Source of the DNA: Deltaproteobacteria bacterium
GTDB taxonomy: Bacteria > Bdellovibrionota > JAJCYS01
DNA: 64,000 bases
Direction: 5' to 3'
Assembly (NCBI GenBank): GCA_029262815.1
Contig: JAJCYS010000045.1
Location: 1 to 64,000, forward strand
Shown: positions 44,131 through 53,643 of the stretch, one piece after another
Position numbering within the stretch: position 1 is the first letter of the stretch
How the letters are laid out: each line of letters begins with the position of its first letter
The notes under the pieces: generated by a model
What the model saw: the letters and a program-made list of their open reading frames with translations, nothing else
What the model was told of the DNA's origin: nothing
Database searches by the model: none
Made by a program: the position numbers and the translations under genes

Positions 44131-45946
44131 ATCTCTAAATCGTGTGACATCTGATTTAATCAAAGATGGTTACATTACAGAAGAGCAAGTCAAGCTCTCG
44201 CTCGAGAAGCAAGATTTTAGTAAGACATGGTTGGACAGCTTGGTCGAGGATAACATAATTACAGAAAAAATATTGACGACTTACTTATCCAAACACAGCA
44301 TTAAAGTTACAGATCCAAATGAAGCAGATCTTGATACTGCGATATTAGCTGACATACCAATTGAGATCCTAAAGCAATACAGGTTTCTACCTTTGTATGA
44401 AGTCGACGATAAACTGATGATAGCTACGCCTGATTTAGATAATGTTTTAGCCATCGATTATATTAAGAAAAAAAGTAATAAAAATATAGAGCTAATCTTT
44501 TGTACTAAGCGTCAACTAGATTTATTTTGGACTACATCGCAAAAAACTGATGCCATGTTAAATTCATCAAAAATTAATAATTATTCAGATCAACAAGTAA
44601 AAAGACCTAAAAAACCGATAATCAGAACTGATGAGGATATTGAATCATCATTAAAACAATTGTCGTCTGAGTTAACTGATGCAGGTTTGAGTATTGAATC
44701 AGAAAAATCTGAAGAAGAAAAAAGTGACTTACAGGACCTTGAAACACAGGCCGCAGAAGCGCCAATTATTAAAATGGTCAATATTGTACTCATGAATGGT
44801 ATTTCAAAAAGGGCATCAGACATTCATTTATCACCTGAAGAGCATGAACTACTCATACGGGTTCGTATCGATGGCATCTTGCACGACTTAACAAAATTCT
44901 CAAAATCAGTAGAAAGTGCCATTATTTCAAGAATTAAAATCATGTGTGAGATGGATATAGCTAACCGAAAAACCCCTCAAGATGGCAAATTCAAAGTTGT
45001 TTATAATGAAAGTTTCTACGATATCAGATGTTCTGTCTTTCCAACTCAATATGGAGAGAACATGGTACTTCGAATTTTGCCTAGAGGCGAGGATTCCGTA
45101 CGGTTAGACAAACTTGGATTTTTAAAACCCGTTTTAAAATCTTGGAAGAAAAACCTACAAAATACGGGAAGAGTATTATTGGTGACGGGACCTACAGGGA
45201 GTGGGAAAACAACAACTCTGTATGCTTCCATTAACGAAATTAACCAATCGAATATTAACATTATGACGATTGAGGATCCTATTGAATATAGCTTTCCCCT
45301 CATTCGACAATCGCAAGTAAATTTAAAAACCGGTTTAACATTTGCAACAGGACTGAGAGCTATTTTGAGACAGGATCCCGATGTAATTATGGTGGGTGAA
45401 ATCAGAGATGAAGAGACAGCCCGCACAGCGATTCAGTCAGCATTGACGGGGCATTTAGTTTTTTCAACTTTACACACCAATGATTCAGTGGGTGCGGTCT
45501 ATAGACTTTTAGATATGGGGATCGAATCATTTCTGATTTCTTCATCAGTTTCAGCGGTTTTGGCCATACGTTTAGCACGGACAATTTGCAAATCATGTAA
45601 GATTAAAGTCAAAATGGATGATGTTACTCGTCCCCAATTTCGAGAGGAAAATATTCATAATATTAATGAATACTTTATGGGAAAGGGATGTAACGATTGT
45701 CATAATACGGGATATAAGGGAAGGATAATTTTTTCAGAGCTACTGGAGATAAATCACGAAATCGAAAAATTGATTGCAGAAAATGCAAGTGAAATTGATA
45801 TCAAAATAGCTGCGCATCAAAATGGGATGGCCTCTTTGAGAAAAGATGGTATTGCAAAGGTTATTGCAGGGATGACCACGCTTGAAGAGGTGTTAAGAGT
45901 GACACCATCTGATAGGGTGAGTCAGGATGACCCAATACCCACTTAG
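44108..45946 (+). CDS. pilB: PilB-like pilus extension ATPase
   Basis: PilB/GspE ATPases drive pilus assembly. The 612-residue protein has an N-terminal MshEN-type domain (about 10-150, a potential c-di-GMP binding module in relatives), then Walker A GPTGSGKTTTLYASI, IEDPIEYSF, Walker B DPDVIMVGEIRDEETA and GHLVFSTLHTND. A zinc-binding tetracysteine follows (CKSC and CNDC). C-terminal TLEEVLRVT is typical. A long acidic linker separates the N-domain from the ATPase. It overlaps pilT by 23 bases. Confidence 0.92.
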   Translation: MMKQFRNESLNRVTSDLIKDGYITEEQVKLSLEKQDFSKTWLDSLVEDNIITEKILTTYLSKHSIKVTDPNEADLDTAILADIPIEILKQYRFLPLYEVDDKLMIATPDLDNVLAIDYIKKKSNKNIELIFCTKRQLDLFWTTSQKTDAMLNSSKINNYSDQQVKRPKKPIIRTDEDIESSLKQLSSELTDAGLSIESEKSEEEKSDLQDLETQAAEAPIIKMVNIVLMNGISKRASDIHLSPEEHELLIRVRIDGILHDLTKFSKSVESAIISRIKIMCEMDIANRKTPQDGKFKVVYNESFYDIRCSVFPTQYGENMVLRILPRGEDSVRLDKLGFLKPVLKSWKKNLQNTGRVLLVTGPTGSGKTTTLYASINEINQSNINIMTIEDPIEYSFPLIRQSQVNLKTGLTFATGLRAILRQDPDVIMVGEIRDEETARTAIQSALTGHLVFSTLHTNDSVGAVYRLLDMGIESFLISSSVSAVLAIRLARTICKSCKIKVKMDDVTRPQFREENIHNINEYFMGKGCNDCHNTGYKGRIIFSELLEINHEIEKLIAENASEIDIKIAAHQNGMASLRKDGIAKVIAGMTTLEEVLRVTPSDRVSQDDPIPT

Positions 45947-45951
45947 TTATT

Positions 45952-47148
45952 ATGTCAGAATATAACTACAGAGCAAAAAATGATGCATCGAAAGTCGTCA
46001 CTGGCCTCGTTACAGCTAAAAACCTCAATGAAGCTCATATAAAATTAAAAGAAATAAAATTAGTTCCAATTAACATCAAGCCGAAACCAGAATCATTATT
46101 TCAAAGGCGAAAGTTAAATAATAAAGAACTCATAATGTTTACAAGGCAAATGTCGGGTATTTTGGGTACTGGCATTTCAATTATTGAAACCCTCAGGCTT
46201 CTCGAAAATCAAATGAGCCCTAGTGCATCAAAGATACTGAAACAGGTAGCGGATTCAATCAATGAGGGGAGTAGTTTTTCAGCTGCATTATCTAAATTTC
46301 CAGATTCATTTGATAAAGTTTACGTCAATATGATCGAAGTAGCTGAATCAGGCGGGATATTAACTGACGTATTAGAAAAAATGGCAACACTCCTAGAAGA
46401 AACAGAAGAAAATAAACAAAAAATTAAAGCTGCATTACGGTATCCCAAAATTGTATTTACGATAATGACAATTGCATTTCTTATTGTCGTTACTTTAATC
46501 GTTCCCAAATTTTCAAATGTATTTGATAGTTTTTCTGCGACCTTGCCTCTACCTACTAGGATTCTTATTGGGATCAATAATTTAATTTCTAGTTACTGGC
46601 ATTTATCCACAGTGTTTTCAATTGCTTTCTTTGTGTTGTTCAATAAATGGAAAAAGGGCAGGGGTAAATACACATATGACTCTCTATGTCTTAAACTGCC
46701 TGTGTTTGGATCACTCACAACGAAAAGTGAGATTGCGAGATTTAGTCGATTCTTTTCTTCATTGCACCATTCTGGAGTCCCAGTTACATCGGCACTAGTC
46801 TTGTCCGCAAATGTACTCGAAAATAGTGTCATTACCAGAGCCGTGTATTCAATGAAGGAGAGTGTTATTAGAGGTGATAGTTTAGCCGCAGCCCTTCAAT
46901 CCGAAAAACAATTTCCAACTTTAGCAACTCAACTTATTTCGATTGGAGAAAAGTCAGGATCTATTACTCAAATGTTTGACCAAATTGCCAATTATTATGA
47001 GAAGGAAGTTGATTACACGATAAAGAATTTAACGTCGCTTATTGAACCATTAATGATTGTAGGATTAGGTGTGATGGTACTGACAATAGCTTTGGGCGTG
47101 TTTCTACCCATGTGGAATATGATGCGCGTCTTCAGGGGAAAAGTTTAA
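45952..47148 (+). CDS. pilC: PilC-like inner-membrane platform protein
   Basis: PilC/GspF is the polytopic platform that couples the motor to the pilins. The 398-residue protein has two T2SSF domains: FTRQMSGILGTGISIIETLRLLE (about 62-185) and FSRFFSSLHHSGVPVTSALVLS (about 262-385). There are transmembrane helices at about 165-185, 208-227 and 367-388. This is the canonical length. It is the last gene of the machine operon; the facing response regulator gene ends about 30 bases away. Confidence 0.92.
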   Translation: MSEYNYRAKNDASKVVTGLVTAKNLNEAHIKLKEIKLVPINIKPKPESLFQRRKLNNKELIMFTRQMSGILGTGISIIETLRLLENQMSPSASKILKQVADSINEGSSFSAALSKFPDSFDKVYVNMIEVAESGGILTDVLEKMATLLEETEENKQKIKAALRYPKIVFTIMTIAFLIVVTLIVPKFSNVFDSFSATLPLPTRILIGINNLISSYWHLSTVFSIAFFVLFNKWKKGRGKYTYDSLCLKLPVFGSLTTKSEIARFSRFFSSLHHSGVPVTSALVLSANVLENSVITRAVYSMKESVIRGDSLAAALQSEKQFPTLATQLISIGEKSGSITQMFDQIANYYEKEVDYTIKNLTSLIEPLMIVGLGVMVLTIALGVFLPMWNMMRVFRGKV

Positions 47149-47179
47149 GTTAGAAATTTAATTGGAAATGAATGCAATG

Positions 47180-47554
47180 TCATTTCTCAAAATTGTTAAT
47201 TACTTCTACTAGCTCATCAAAATCAAACGGTTTAGTTAAATAACTATCAGCGCCGCAACTTTTTCCTTTTTGAATATCTTCCTCAGTGCCTTTCGCTGTG
47301 AGCATGATTACGGGAATATTTTGAAATTGTGAGTTCGATTTAAGGCTACGACAAGCTTCATAGCCATCAATTTTTGGCATCATGACGTCTAATAGAATAA
47401 TATCTGGTATTTTTTGTTTAAGCTTCTCAAGCATTTCATGTCCATCATTGGCAATCAGTATTTCAAATTTTTCGCTCAAATGTAACTCTACTAAATTAAG
47501 TAATGGCTGATCATCATCAACAAGCATTAACACTCGTTTTTCGTTCACACTCAT
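47180..47554 (-). CDS. Single-domain response regulator
   Basis: The 124-residue receiver domain has the acidic pocket LVDDDQ (residues 11-16), phospho-acceptor Asp56 in IILLDVMMP, Thr in IMLTAKG and Lys in YLTKPFD. No output domain is present, so it is CheY/PilG-like. It starts inside the 3' end of the histidine kinase gene (38-base overlap), and together with the two kinases forms an operon facing the pilus genes. A role in pilus control is likely but inferred from position. Confidence 0.9.
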   Translation of the reverse strand: MSVNEKRVLMLVDDDQPLLNLVELHLSEKFEILIANDGHEMLEKLKQKIPDIILLDVMMPKIDGYEACRSLKSNSQFQNIPVIMLTAKGTEEDIQKGKSCGADSYLTKPFDFDELVEVINNFEK

Positions 47555-49232
47555 CTTTCACCCTCTGTTTATAATTAGGTAACGTAATGGTAAATATCGA
47601 TCCCTTACCATACTCACTCATTACATTAATACTACCATTATGGGCTAAAATAATTTCTTGAACAATTGCTAATCCAAGACCTACCCCTTTATTTTCAAAG
47701 TTATTAACTTGATCATATCTCTGAAATATTTTACTTAGCATAGCCTCTGGAATGCCCCTACCGGTATCTTTTATTGATATTATTAGCTTGTTAGAGGAAT
47801 TGTGCACTTTTAAATCAATTCGCCCATTCCTGTCAGTGTATTTGTAAGCATTGTCCAAAAGGTTCACAATGGAGCGTTCCATTTTTTGTCTGTCAAAACG
47901 ATAGAGAGTAAGTTTAGGGTCAATTGATACGTTGAATACTATGTTTTTTTCTTTGCATCTTAGTCTGATCATTTTTGCAATTTGGTCAAAAAACGGGTAT
48001 AAGTCAACCGATTCAATATCGAGTTCATTTGAAGACTCCATTTTTGACAAGGTTAGAAAACTGTCAATAATTGAGTCCATTCTTGCGGCAGATTGTAATC
48101 CGATGGTAAGAATTTTGTTAATTCGTTTTTCTTGAATAGTTTCCTTCTGTCCTAAATTAAGTGCCATCTGGATTGTTGCAAGCGGGGATTTTAAATCATG
48201 GGTCAACATTGCAATAAAATCATTGCGCATGCTTTGAATTTTTGCCTCAGATTTTTTATACCTTGAATAAACAAGCCCAACGATTGCGACGACGAAGGAT
48301 AAGGCTAACAGAAAAATTAGTAAAAATAATTTAAACTGCCATATATAATTCCAAAAAGAGACTTTATTCGTTTTGAGTATTAGGGTCCAGTTCAAATATG
48401 ATATCGCGTTATCAATTCGTAAAGGGACAGAAATTCCAAACTTATCATTTTCTATATTTAGTTTTCCTGGCTTTTGAGACAGTATTTGATTGACCACATG
48501 TTTTGAATAATCAGAGCGAATCAAGTTGTGTTTTCCGGAATATTTTTCCCAAATTTTACTCGAAATTGTATGGAAACCATAGTTTCCTTTTGTATCAACA
48601 ACAGAGAGATCTAATTCGGAGGATGATTTATGAAATATATTTAGAATGTGAATCATTCTTAATTCGGCAACAAGACACCCAGTTACAACGCCCGTTTGAT
48701 TTTTTGTTTTTGTGACAAAATACACGAGTGGCTCATTGTGTCCCGGCAGATCAAATTTAGGTTGATGAATTATTTCGTCTGAAATGTATAATGTAGATTC
48801 ACCTTTTAAATTCTTGATTAGGTTCGTGACAGCTTCAAGTGAAACATCTTCATTCCTTAACCATAATTTGTTTGCAGTTTTGTTTTCGAATATTTGAATT
48901 AGTTTTTGATTTTTATCAAAATAATATAGTGATTCGAAATATTTACTATTTTTTAATAAATGGGATGTTAAGTACTCTGTTTGAGACGTTTTTTTAGTTT
49001 GTAGTAAAAGTGATATTAGATTGAGTTCAATTTGTCTTTCTGAAACAAATCTATTGAACTCAATTGAAATATTTTTGTTTTTTTCCCAAAGAATAGAATA
49101 ACCATTGGCATCTAATTGATAGTTAATAAAATATGTTGTGATGATGGCAATTAATAAATATGGAAAAAGTATTAACAGAACAAATGGATATATTTTTTTA
49201 GAAGGTTGAGAATTGTGATCTATTTTTAACAC
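47517..49232 (-). CDS. Membrane sensor histidine kinase
   Basis: The 571-residue protein has a first transmembrane helix (about 16-36), a periplasmic region of about 250 residues with the look of a double Cache sensor, and a second helix near 297-318. Then come HisKA with phospho-His in MLTHDLKSPLATIQ and a HATPase_c domain with N box NLLDNAYKYT, DTGRGIP and GVGLGLAIV. No HAMP domain lies between helix and kinase. It starts at GTG 49232, four bases after the upstream kinase gene. Confidence 0.9.
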   Translation of the reverse strand: MLKIDHNSQPSKKIYPFVLLILFPYLLIAIITTYFINYQLDANGYSILWEKNKNISIEFNRFVSERQIELNLISLLLQTKKTSQTEYLTSHLLKNSKYFESLYYFDKNQKLIQIFENKTANKLWLRNEDVSLEAVTNLIKNLKGESTLYISDEIIHQPKFDLPGHNEPLVYFVTKTKNQTGVVTGCLVAELRMIHILNIFHKSSSELDLSVVDTKGNYGFHTISSKIWEKYSGKHNLIRSDYSKHVVNQILSQKPGKLNIENDKFGISVPLRIDNAISYLNWTLILKTNKVSFWNYIWQFKLFLLIFLLALSFVVAIVGLVYSRYKKSEAKIQSMRNDFIAMLTHDLKSPLATIQMALNLGQKETIQEKRINKILTIGLQSAARMDSIIDSFLTLSKMESSNELDIESVDLYPFFDQIAKMIRLRCKEKNIVFNVSIDPKLTLYRFDRQKMERSIVNLLDNAYKYTDRNGRIDLKVHNSSNKLIISIKDTGRGIPEAMLSKIFQRYDQVNNFENKGVGLGLAIVQEIILAHNGSINVMSEYGKGSIFTITLPNYKQRVKDECERKTSVNAC

Positions 49233-49236
49233 AATA

Positions 49237-50958
49237 TCACTTTTTGACAGCGGTGGAGTACGTCACTTTTTTATTATTGACCGTAGGTAAAGTAAAAAAC
49301 ACTTGTGTCCCAAGCCCAATATTACTTTCTATCCACAATTCTCCACCTTGAGCGTTTACAAACGATTTTGATATAGTCAGCCCGAGTCCGATGCCTTCTA
49401 AACTTCTTCGGAGCGCGCCTTCAACTTGAATAAATTTACCCATTACTTCATTGACTTTTTCGGAGGGTATGCCACAGCCCGTATCAAATACGACCACTTG
49501 TATGAAATCTTTATCTAATCTATCTAGTTTTAGAATTATCTTCCCGTCATCAGCGGTATATTTAATAGAATTTTCAATTAATTTATCTATAATTTTCTTT
49601 GTCATCGTAGGGTCAAATTTAATTTCTGGTAAATTGTTTGCGATATTAATTGATAAATCGATATTCTTTTTTAAAGCTTGCTCCATTCTTTTCTCGATTA
49701 TTTTTTGAGCAATTGGTTCTATAGATGTGTATTGAATATTAAGTTTTATACTAGAGGATTGAATATTTGCAATGTCTGTAATGTCCTCTGATAGGCGAAT
49801 TAATCGGTTGATACCTGTTCTTGCATTTTTAACAATAATACCTCTTTTGTCATCTCGAAATGAATTAGATCCTATGATGTCGATTGACGCCTTTACGACT
49901 GAAAGTGGACTTCTGAGCTCATGAGAAAGGATTGAAATAAAGTTTTCCTTTGCTTGATCAAGTTCATTTTTAGATTTTATTTTCGACTCAGAAGAATCAA
50001 CAGAAATGACAAATATATAGCCCTGAATACTTTTGTTATTATCAGATACGACACATCCTGATAAATCTGCGGGCAACACATTTCCGTTTTTGTCTCGCAC
50101 TGAAGAGGGTACGTTTCTAACACAGTTTTCAGCTCGAATTGATTTAAATAACGGTGTATTTGCTTCATTTCCCGGTACGACTCCAAATAATATACGCGCA
50201 AATGGTCTTCCTATGACTTGTTCTTGGCGAAAATGTAGCATGTTCTCAACTGATTGACTGACTGAAGTGATGATTCCTTTACGAGTTACACTGATTATAA
50301 TGTCATTAGTAGATTTCATTAGATTTTCTAAGAACAATTCATTATGAGACAAACTATTTACAACCCTGTAAAATGTGAAAAATATAAAAAGAGCAAAAGC
50401 GGTTAAAAGAAATAAGAGAATATTTAAATATGTTTTGTTCCGACTGGCCCGTAGTAGGCTTTCACTTCTGATTGTGTTTGTAGAATTTAGAATCAGGTCA
50501 ATGCTTGCAGCAATATTTGACAATACAGTTCTATTTTCGGAAGCATAAGAATTATTACGTTTTACAGAATTATGAAATGATTCAAATTGAATTTTGATGC
50601 TGTTTATCATTTTTTGGGGCCAGGTAAAAGTCGATCCAAGGATTGGCACCATCGCTAGGTTTGTATTTAGTTTATTAAAATTAACATTACCTAACAGAAC
50701 ATCAATTTTGTTTTTTATGTTAGTTATTTGCTTTGAATTTAACTTCTGAGAAAGTAAATCTATCAAATGAATGGCAATAATTAATTCGTCTTTTAAAATG
50801 TTTAACTGAGCAGTTTGTGCATGGATGAAATTAGCTTGATGATTTGAATTAGAAACTTTGCCTTGTAACCAAGTAAATGAACTCAGCGCGATGATCATCG
50901 TAAGAAGCATCACATAAACTGCGAAACTCCTCTTTATTGACCAGCTTTTATTCATCAT
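49237..50958 (-). CDS. PAS-containing membrane sensor histidine kinase
   Basis: The 573-residue kinase has a transmembrane helix at about 12-30, a helical periplasmic domain (four-helix-bundle look), a second helix at about 177-199 and a PAS domain (about 215-330, LMKSTNDIIISVTRKGIITSVSQS). HisKA follows with ILSHELRSPLSVVK, and HATPase_c with N box KLIENSIKYT, DTGCGIP and GIGLGLTIS. It is the first gene of the kinase-kinase-regulator operon. Two kinases with one receiver suggest that two inputs converge on a single output. Confidence 0.9.
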   Translation of the reverse strand: MMNKSWSIKRSFAVYVMLLTMIIALSSFTWLQGKVSNSNHQANFIHAQTAQLNILKDELIIAIHLIDLLSQKLNSKQITNIKNKIDVLLGNVNFNKLNTNLAMVPILGSTFTWPQKMINSIKIQFESFHNSVKRNNSYASENRTVLSNIAASIDLILNSTNTIRSESLLRASRNKTYLNILLFLLTAFALFIFFTFYRVVNSLSHNELFLENLMKSTNDIIISVTRKGIITSVSQSVENMLHFRQEQVIGRPFARILFGVVPGNEANTPLFKSIRAENCVRNVPSSVRDKNGNVLPADLSGCVVSDNNKSIQGYIFVISVDSSESKIKSKNELDQAKENFISILSHELRSPLSVVKASIDIIGSNSFRDDKRGIIVKNARTGINRLIRLSEDITDIANIQSSSIKLNIQYTSIEPIAQKIIEKRMEQALKKNIDLSINIANNLPEIKFDPTMTKKIIDKLIENSIKYTADDGKIILKLDRLDKDFIQVVVFDTGCGIPSEKVNEVMGKFIQVEGALRRSLEGIGLGLTISKSFVNAQGGELWIESNIGLGTQVFFTLPTVNNKKVTYSTAVKK

Positions 50959-51269
50959 ACTGTGCTCCGAATTTGCACCTTAATGCGGATGTTGCCAATA
51001 TTACTCCTTACCTTCTCCATCGGGGTAAGAAGTAATTAATTAAGAGATTTTTTCATTTATACGCGTTTGAATCAAAATTGGGTGACAGTGCTAGATACAC
51101 GTCCTGCAGGATTATATTTCAGATCCAAAACCCTTAATCATTACAGATATATGGTGTGCATTGCATTTATAATACAAATAATTATAGATTGTTTATATAT
51201 CTGTTATATAATTACAAAATCTTACTAGTTAGTAAGTGTATTAATCGGCGTCATGGAGGACAGCTGGCA
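50959..51269. promoter_or_regulatory. Divergent AT-rich promoter region
   Basis: This 311-base gap has no gene. It contains a short hairpin CTTACC...GGTAAG near 51008-51030, the shared motif ATTATATTTCAGAT at 51111-51124, and a GGAGGA ribosome-binding site at 51255-51260 for the next gene. It must carry promoters for the kinase operon (left) and the secreted kinase-like gene (right). Confidence 0.45.
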
Positions 51270-52292
51270 ATGCTCAAGCACTGGGCCATAGTTTTCTTTA
51301 TTCTGTTTTGTGGGTCATATCCTTCCGATTCTCGAAGTGCATCAAATATTTTGCACATCTGCTCAAAATTTGGATCCGATTTAAGATCTGCTTTGGATGA
51401 CTACTGGCAAGGTGAGCCTGCGCGTGTTGCGCGTATCAAAGAGTATTTCCCATCAATAATATCTAAACATCGAACCCAGTGGCTCCATCAACTTTCAATC
51501 TCACCTGCGTCTACACAGGGCCTTACAACTGATGAGGCTTTATCAGTGTTAGAAAGCTTGAAAGCGTATCCTCATGAAATAAAACACGCAAATCGTATAC
51601 AAAATGAAGTATTTATGGCCGTTATTCCAAATACCACCCATGCTGCGATTGTTAAAAACAACTCAAGTATTACTGAAGAGGCATTTGGGGCTGTGCCAAT
51701 GGCTAAGAAACGAATTGCTTGGCATGATCACTTTGCATTTATTATCGATCGGTATATGGGGACTCATTTAGTCCCACCTACTATTAAGCAGGATGAGACG
51801 ACAACTTTTCAGCTGTATATACGTAGTTCAGGAGCAGTATCGGAAAAATATACTCGTAGAAGGCATTCAAATTTACTCGACTATAGCCACATGCAATTAC
51901 TGGATCTATTTATGTCAAATCAAGATCGAAATTTTTATGGAAATTTATTAATGAGCAAGCGAATTATTGCTATTGATTTTGACATCGGTCGCCCAGGTGC
52001 AAGCCGTCATTACAGTAATCATGCAATTGAGCAACTATGGATCAAAGATACGATACTCAATTCGGATCGGTATATTGGCCGAAAGGGTGGTGTGCCAGGT
52101 ATTTTTGCGAAATCAGTGATTGATAAACTTGAAAGTATGAGCCCAGGGATCCTAAAAAAATTTACTGCACGTCATGGTTTTGTTTTATCAGATGAGCTAA
52201 ATCAGGATATTATCCATACCCGGGATGTGGCGCTTCGGGTTATTGAAGAGTGGATTGAAACATACGGATATTCGATGATCATCATTGAATAA
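51270..52292 (+). CDS. Secreted protein with PI3K/Fam20-like kinase fold signature
   Basis: ATG 51270 (GGAGGA upstream) opens a signal peptide (MLKHWAIVFFILFCGSYP). The 340-residue protein shows, in order, a possible ATP Lys (about 129, AAIVKNN), HDHFAFIIDRYMGTHLVPPT, a catalytic-loop-like MSNQDRNFYGNLL (Asp219, Asn224) and a metal-binding AIDFDIG (Asp236). The pattern N-x-DR-x4-N followed by IDxD is that of PI3K/PI4K-like and Fam20-like kinases. Substrate and ATP source outside the cytoplasm are unknown. Family naming is inference, but the motif order is clear. Confidence 0.6.
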   Translation: MLKHWAIVFFILFCGSYPSDSRSASNILHICSKFGSDLRSALDDYWQGEPARVARIKEYFPSIISKHRTQWLHQLSISPASTQGLTTDEALSVLESLKAYPHEIKHANRIQNEVFMAVIPNTTHAAIVKNNSSITEEAFGAVPMAKKRIAWHDHFAFIIDRYMGTHLVPPTIKQDETTTFQLYIRSSGAVSEKYTRRRHSNLLDYSHMQLLDLFMSNQDRNFYGNLLMSKRIIAIDFDIGRPGASRHYSNHAIEQLWIKDTILNSDRYIGRKGGVPGIFAKSVIDKLESMSPGILKKFTARHGFVLSDELNQDIIHTRDVALRVIEEWIETYGYSMIIIE

Positions 52293-52308
52293 ACTATAAA
52301 CGGCTGTG

Positions 52309-52349
52309 TGGATCCCCGTTCACGCTACGCGTGTTGGAGGTGACAAAAA
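52309..52349. repeat. REP-like palindromic repeat, copy 3
   Basis: TGGATCCCC, CACGCTACGCGTG dyad, then GGAGGTGACAAAAAG. It lies between the convergent kinase-like and ada genes, directly beside the ada stop codon. Confidence 0.6.
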
Positions 52350-52350
52350 G

Positions 52351-53373
52351 TTACTTCTGATTTTTCCTTTCCAATTCAAGGAGATACTCTTTTCTCCATA
52401 GTTCACCCCCATAACCCACAAGTTTTCCATCTGATCCTATGACCCGGTGGCACGGAATAATAATTGCGATTCGATTATCACCATTAGCTCTGGCAACAGC
52501 GCGAACAGCCTTTGGGTTGTCGATCGCAATAGCCTGCTCTTTGTATGATCGGGTTTCTCCATACGGAATAGATTTGAGTACTTCCCAAACTTTCACCTGA
52601 AAGGGTGTCCCGGGTATGGCTAAGGGCACAGAGAACAATTTAAGACTGCCATCAAAATATGCTTTTAACTCTTTGTTTAGGCGCTCGAAATGGGGTCCGT
52701 TTTCAGCCGAAAAAGGCGTTTTTAATTTCTTTTGAATTCTTGATAGTTGAGTTTCCAGCATGCGTCGATCAGCAAATTCCAATAGGCAAATGCCTTCATT
52801 GACTGAACAAGCAATCATGGGACCTAGAGGTGTTAAAATTCGAGTGATATAAGTCATATCGTCCGATTGAAAATTCTTTGGACTCGAACCCAAGCTCTTT
52901 TTGAATGCGTTCGTGAATCCACTCAATGAGTCATACCCATTTGAATAAGCTGTATCGATTACTTTTTGGCCATATGAAATCATGCCGATTGATTGACTGA
53001 GTTTCAACGATCGTAAATAAGATTGAAAGGTCATATTATGGTGCTTCTTAAACCAACGTCTTAACCGATTGGGGTCAATGTCCAATTTTTTAATTTCAAA
53101 ATCTTTAAATCTTAGCTTTGATTTTTTCTGTACTTCATCAAGGATTGTCTTGACCCAATGAGGCGGCTCGCCGGATAAGGACATAGGGGAGCAAATCTTG
53201 CAGGGTCGATATCCACAAAACAAAGCTTCTTTAGGTGTTTTGAAATATTCGACATTTTGTTTTTTGGGTTTTCGTGCACGACAGGTGGGTCTACAAAAAA
53301 TACCGGTCGTTTTTACGCCGACCCAAAACAGACCTTCAAAACTTTTATCCCTGTCGACTAAAGCCTTGAACAT
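52351..53373 (-). CDS. ada: Ada: adaptive-response regulator and O6-methylguanine-DNA methyltransferase
   Basis: Ada repairs methylphosphotriesters and O6-methylguanine and activates the alkylation response. The N-terminal zinc domain has FCRPTC and CGYRPCKIC supplying the four Cys ligands. An AraC-type helix-turn-helix region follows (about 80-170, GYDSLSGFTNAFKKSLGSSP). The C-terminal methyltransferase has the acceptor Cys in IPCHRVIGSDGKLVGYGG. From ATG 53373, with GAGGAA upstream, it is 340 residues, near E. coli Ada. A methylated N-terminal Cys would autoactivate it in relatives. Confidence 0.94.
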   Translation of the reverse strand: MFKALVDRDKSFEGLFWVGVKTTGIFCRPTCRARKPKKQNVEYFKTPKEALFCGYRPCKICSPMSLSGEPPHWVKTILDEVQKKSKLRFKDFEIKKLDIDPNRLRRWFKKHHNMTFQSYLRSLKLSQSIGMISYGQKVIDTAYSNGYDSLSGFTNAFKKSLGSSPKNFQSDDMTYITRILTPLGPMIACSVNEGICLLEFADRRMLETQLSRIQKKLKTPFSAENGPHFERLNKELKAYFDGSLKLFSVPLAIPGTPFQVKVWEVLKSIPYGETRSYKEQAIAIDNPKAVRAVARANGDNRIAIIIPCHRVIGSDGKLVGYGGELWRKEYLLELERKNQK

Positions 53374-53643
53374 GATTTCCTCTTTAATTCCAGTTCTCAT
53401 AAGAATGTTGTAACTATAATCAAAAAAATGAACAACCGAAAACTTATCATGTATTTTTATTTTCTTAAAAATCGTTTAATTTGTGCTTGAGCGCTAATTG
53501 CAACCCCCATAGAGAGAAGGTAAGCCTTAATCCCTATTAAGCCCCTGTTTTAGCCTGATTTTCGACGTTTTCTTGCAAAGTATGTTATAAATTTCGTTTA
53601 TTCCATCAAAATGCTTATCTGTATTGCTTTTTGAAGGTTATTT

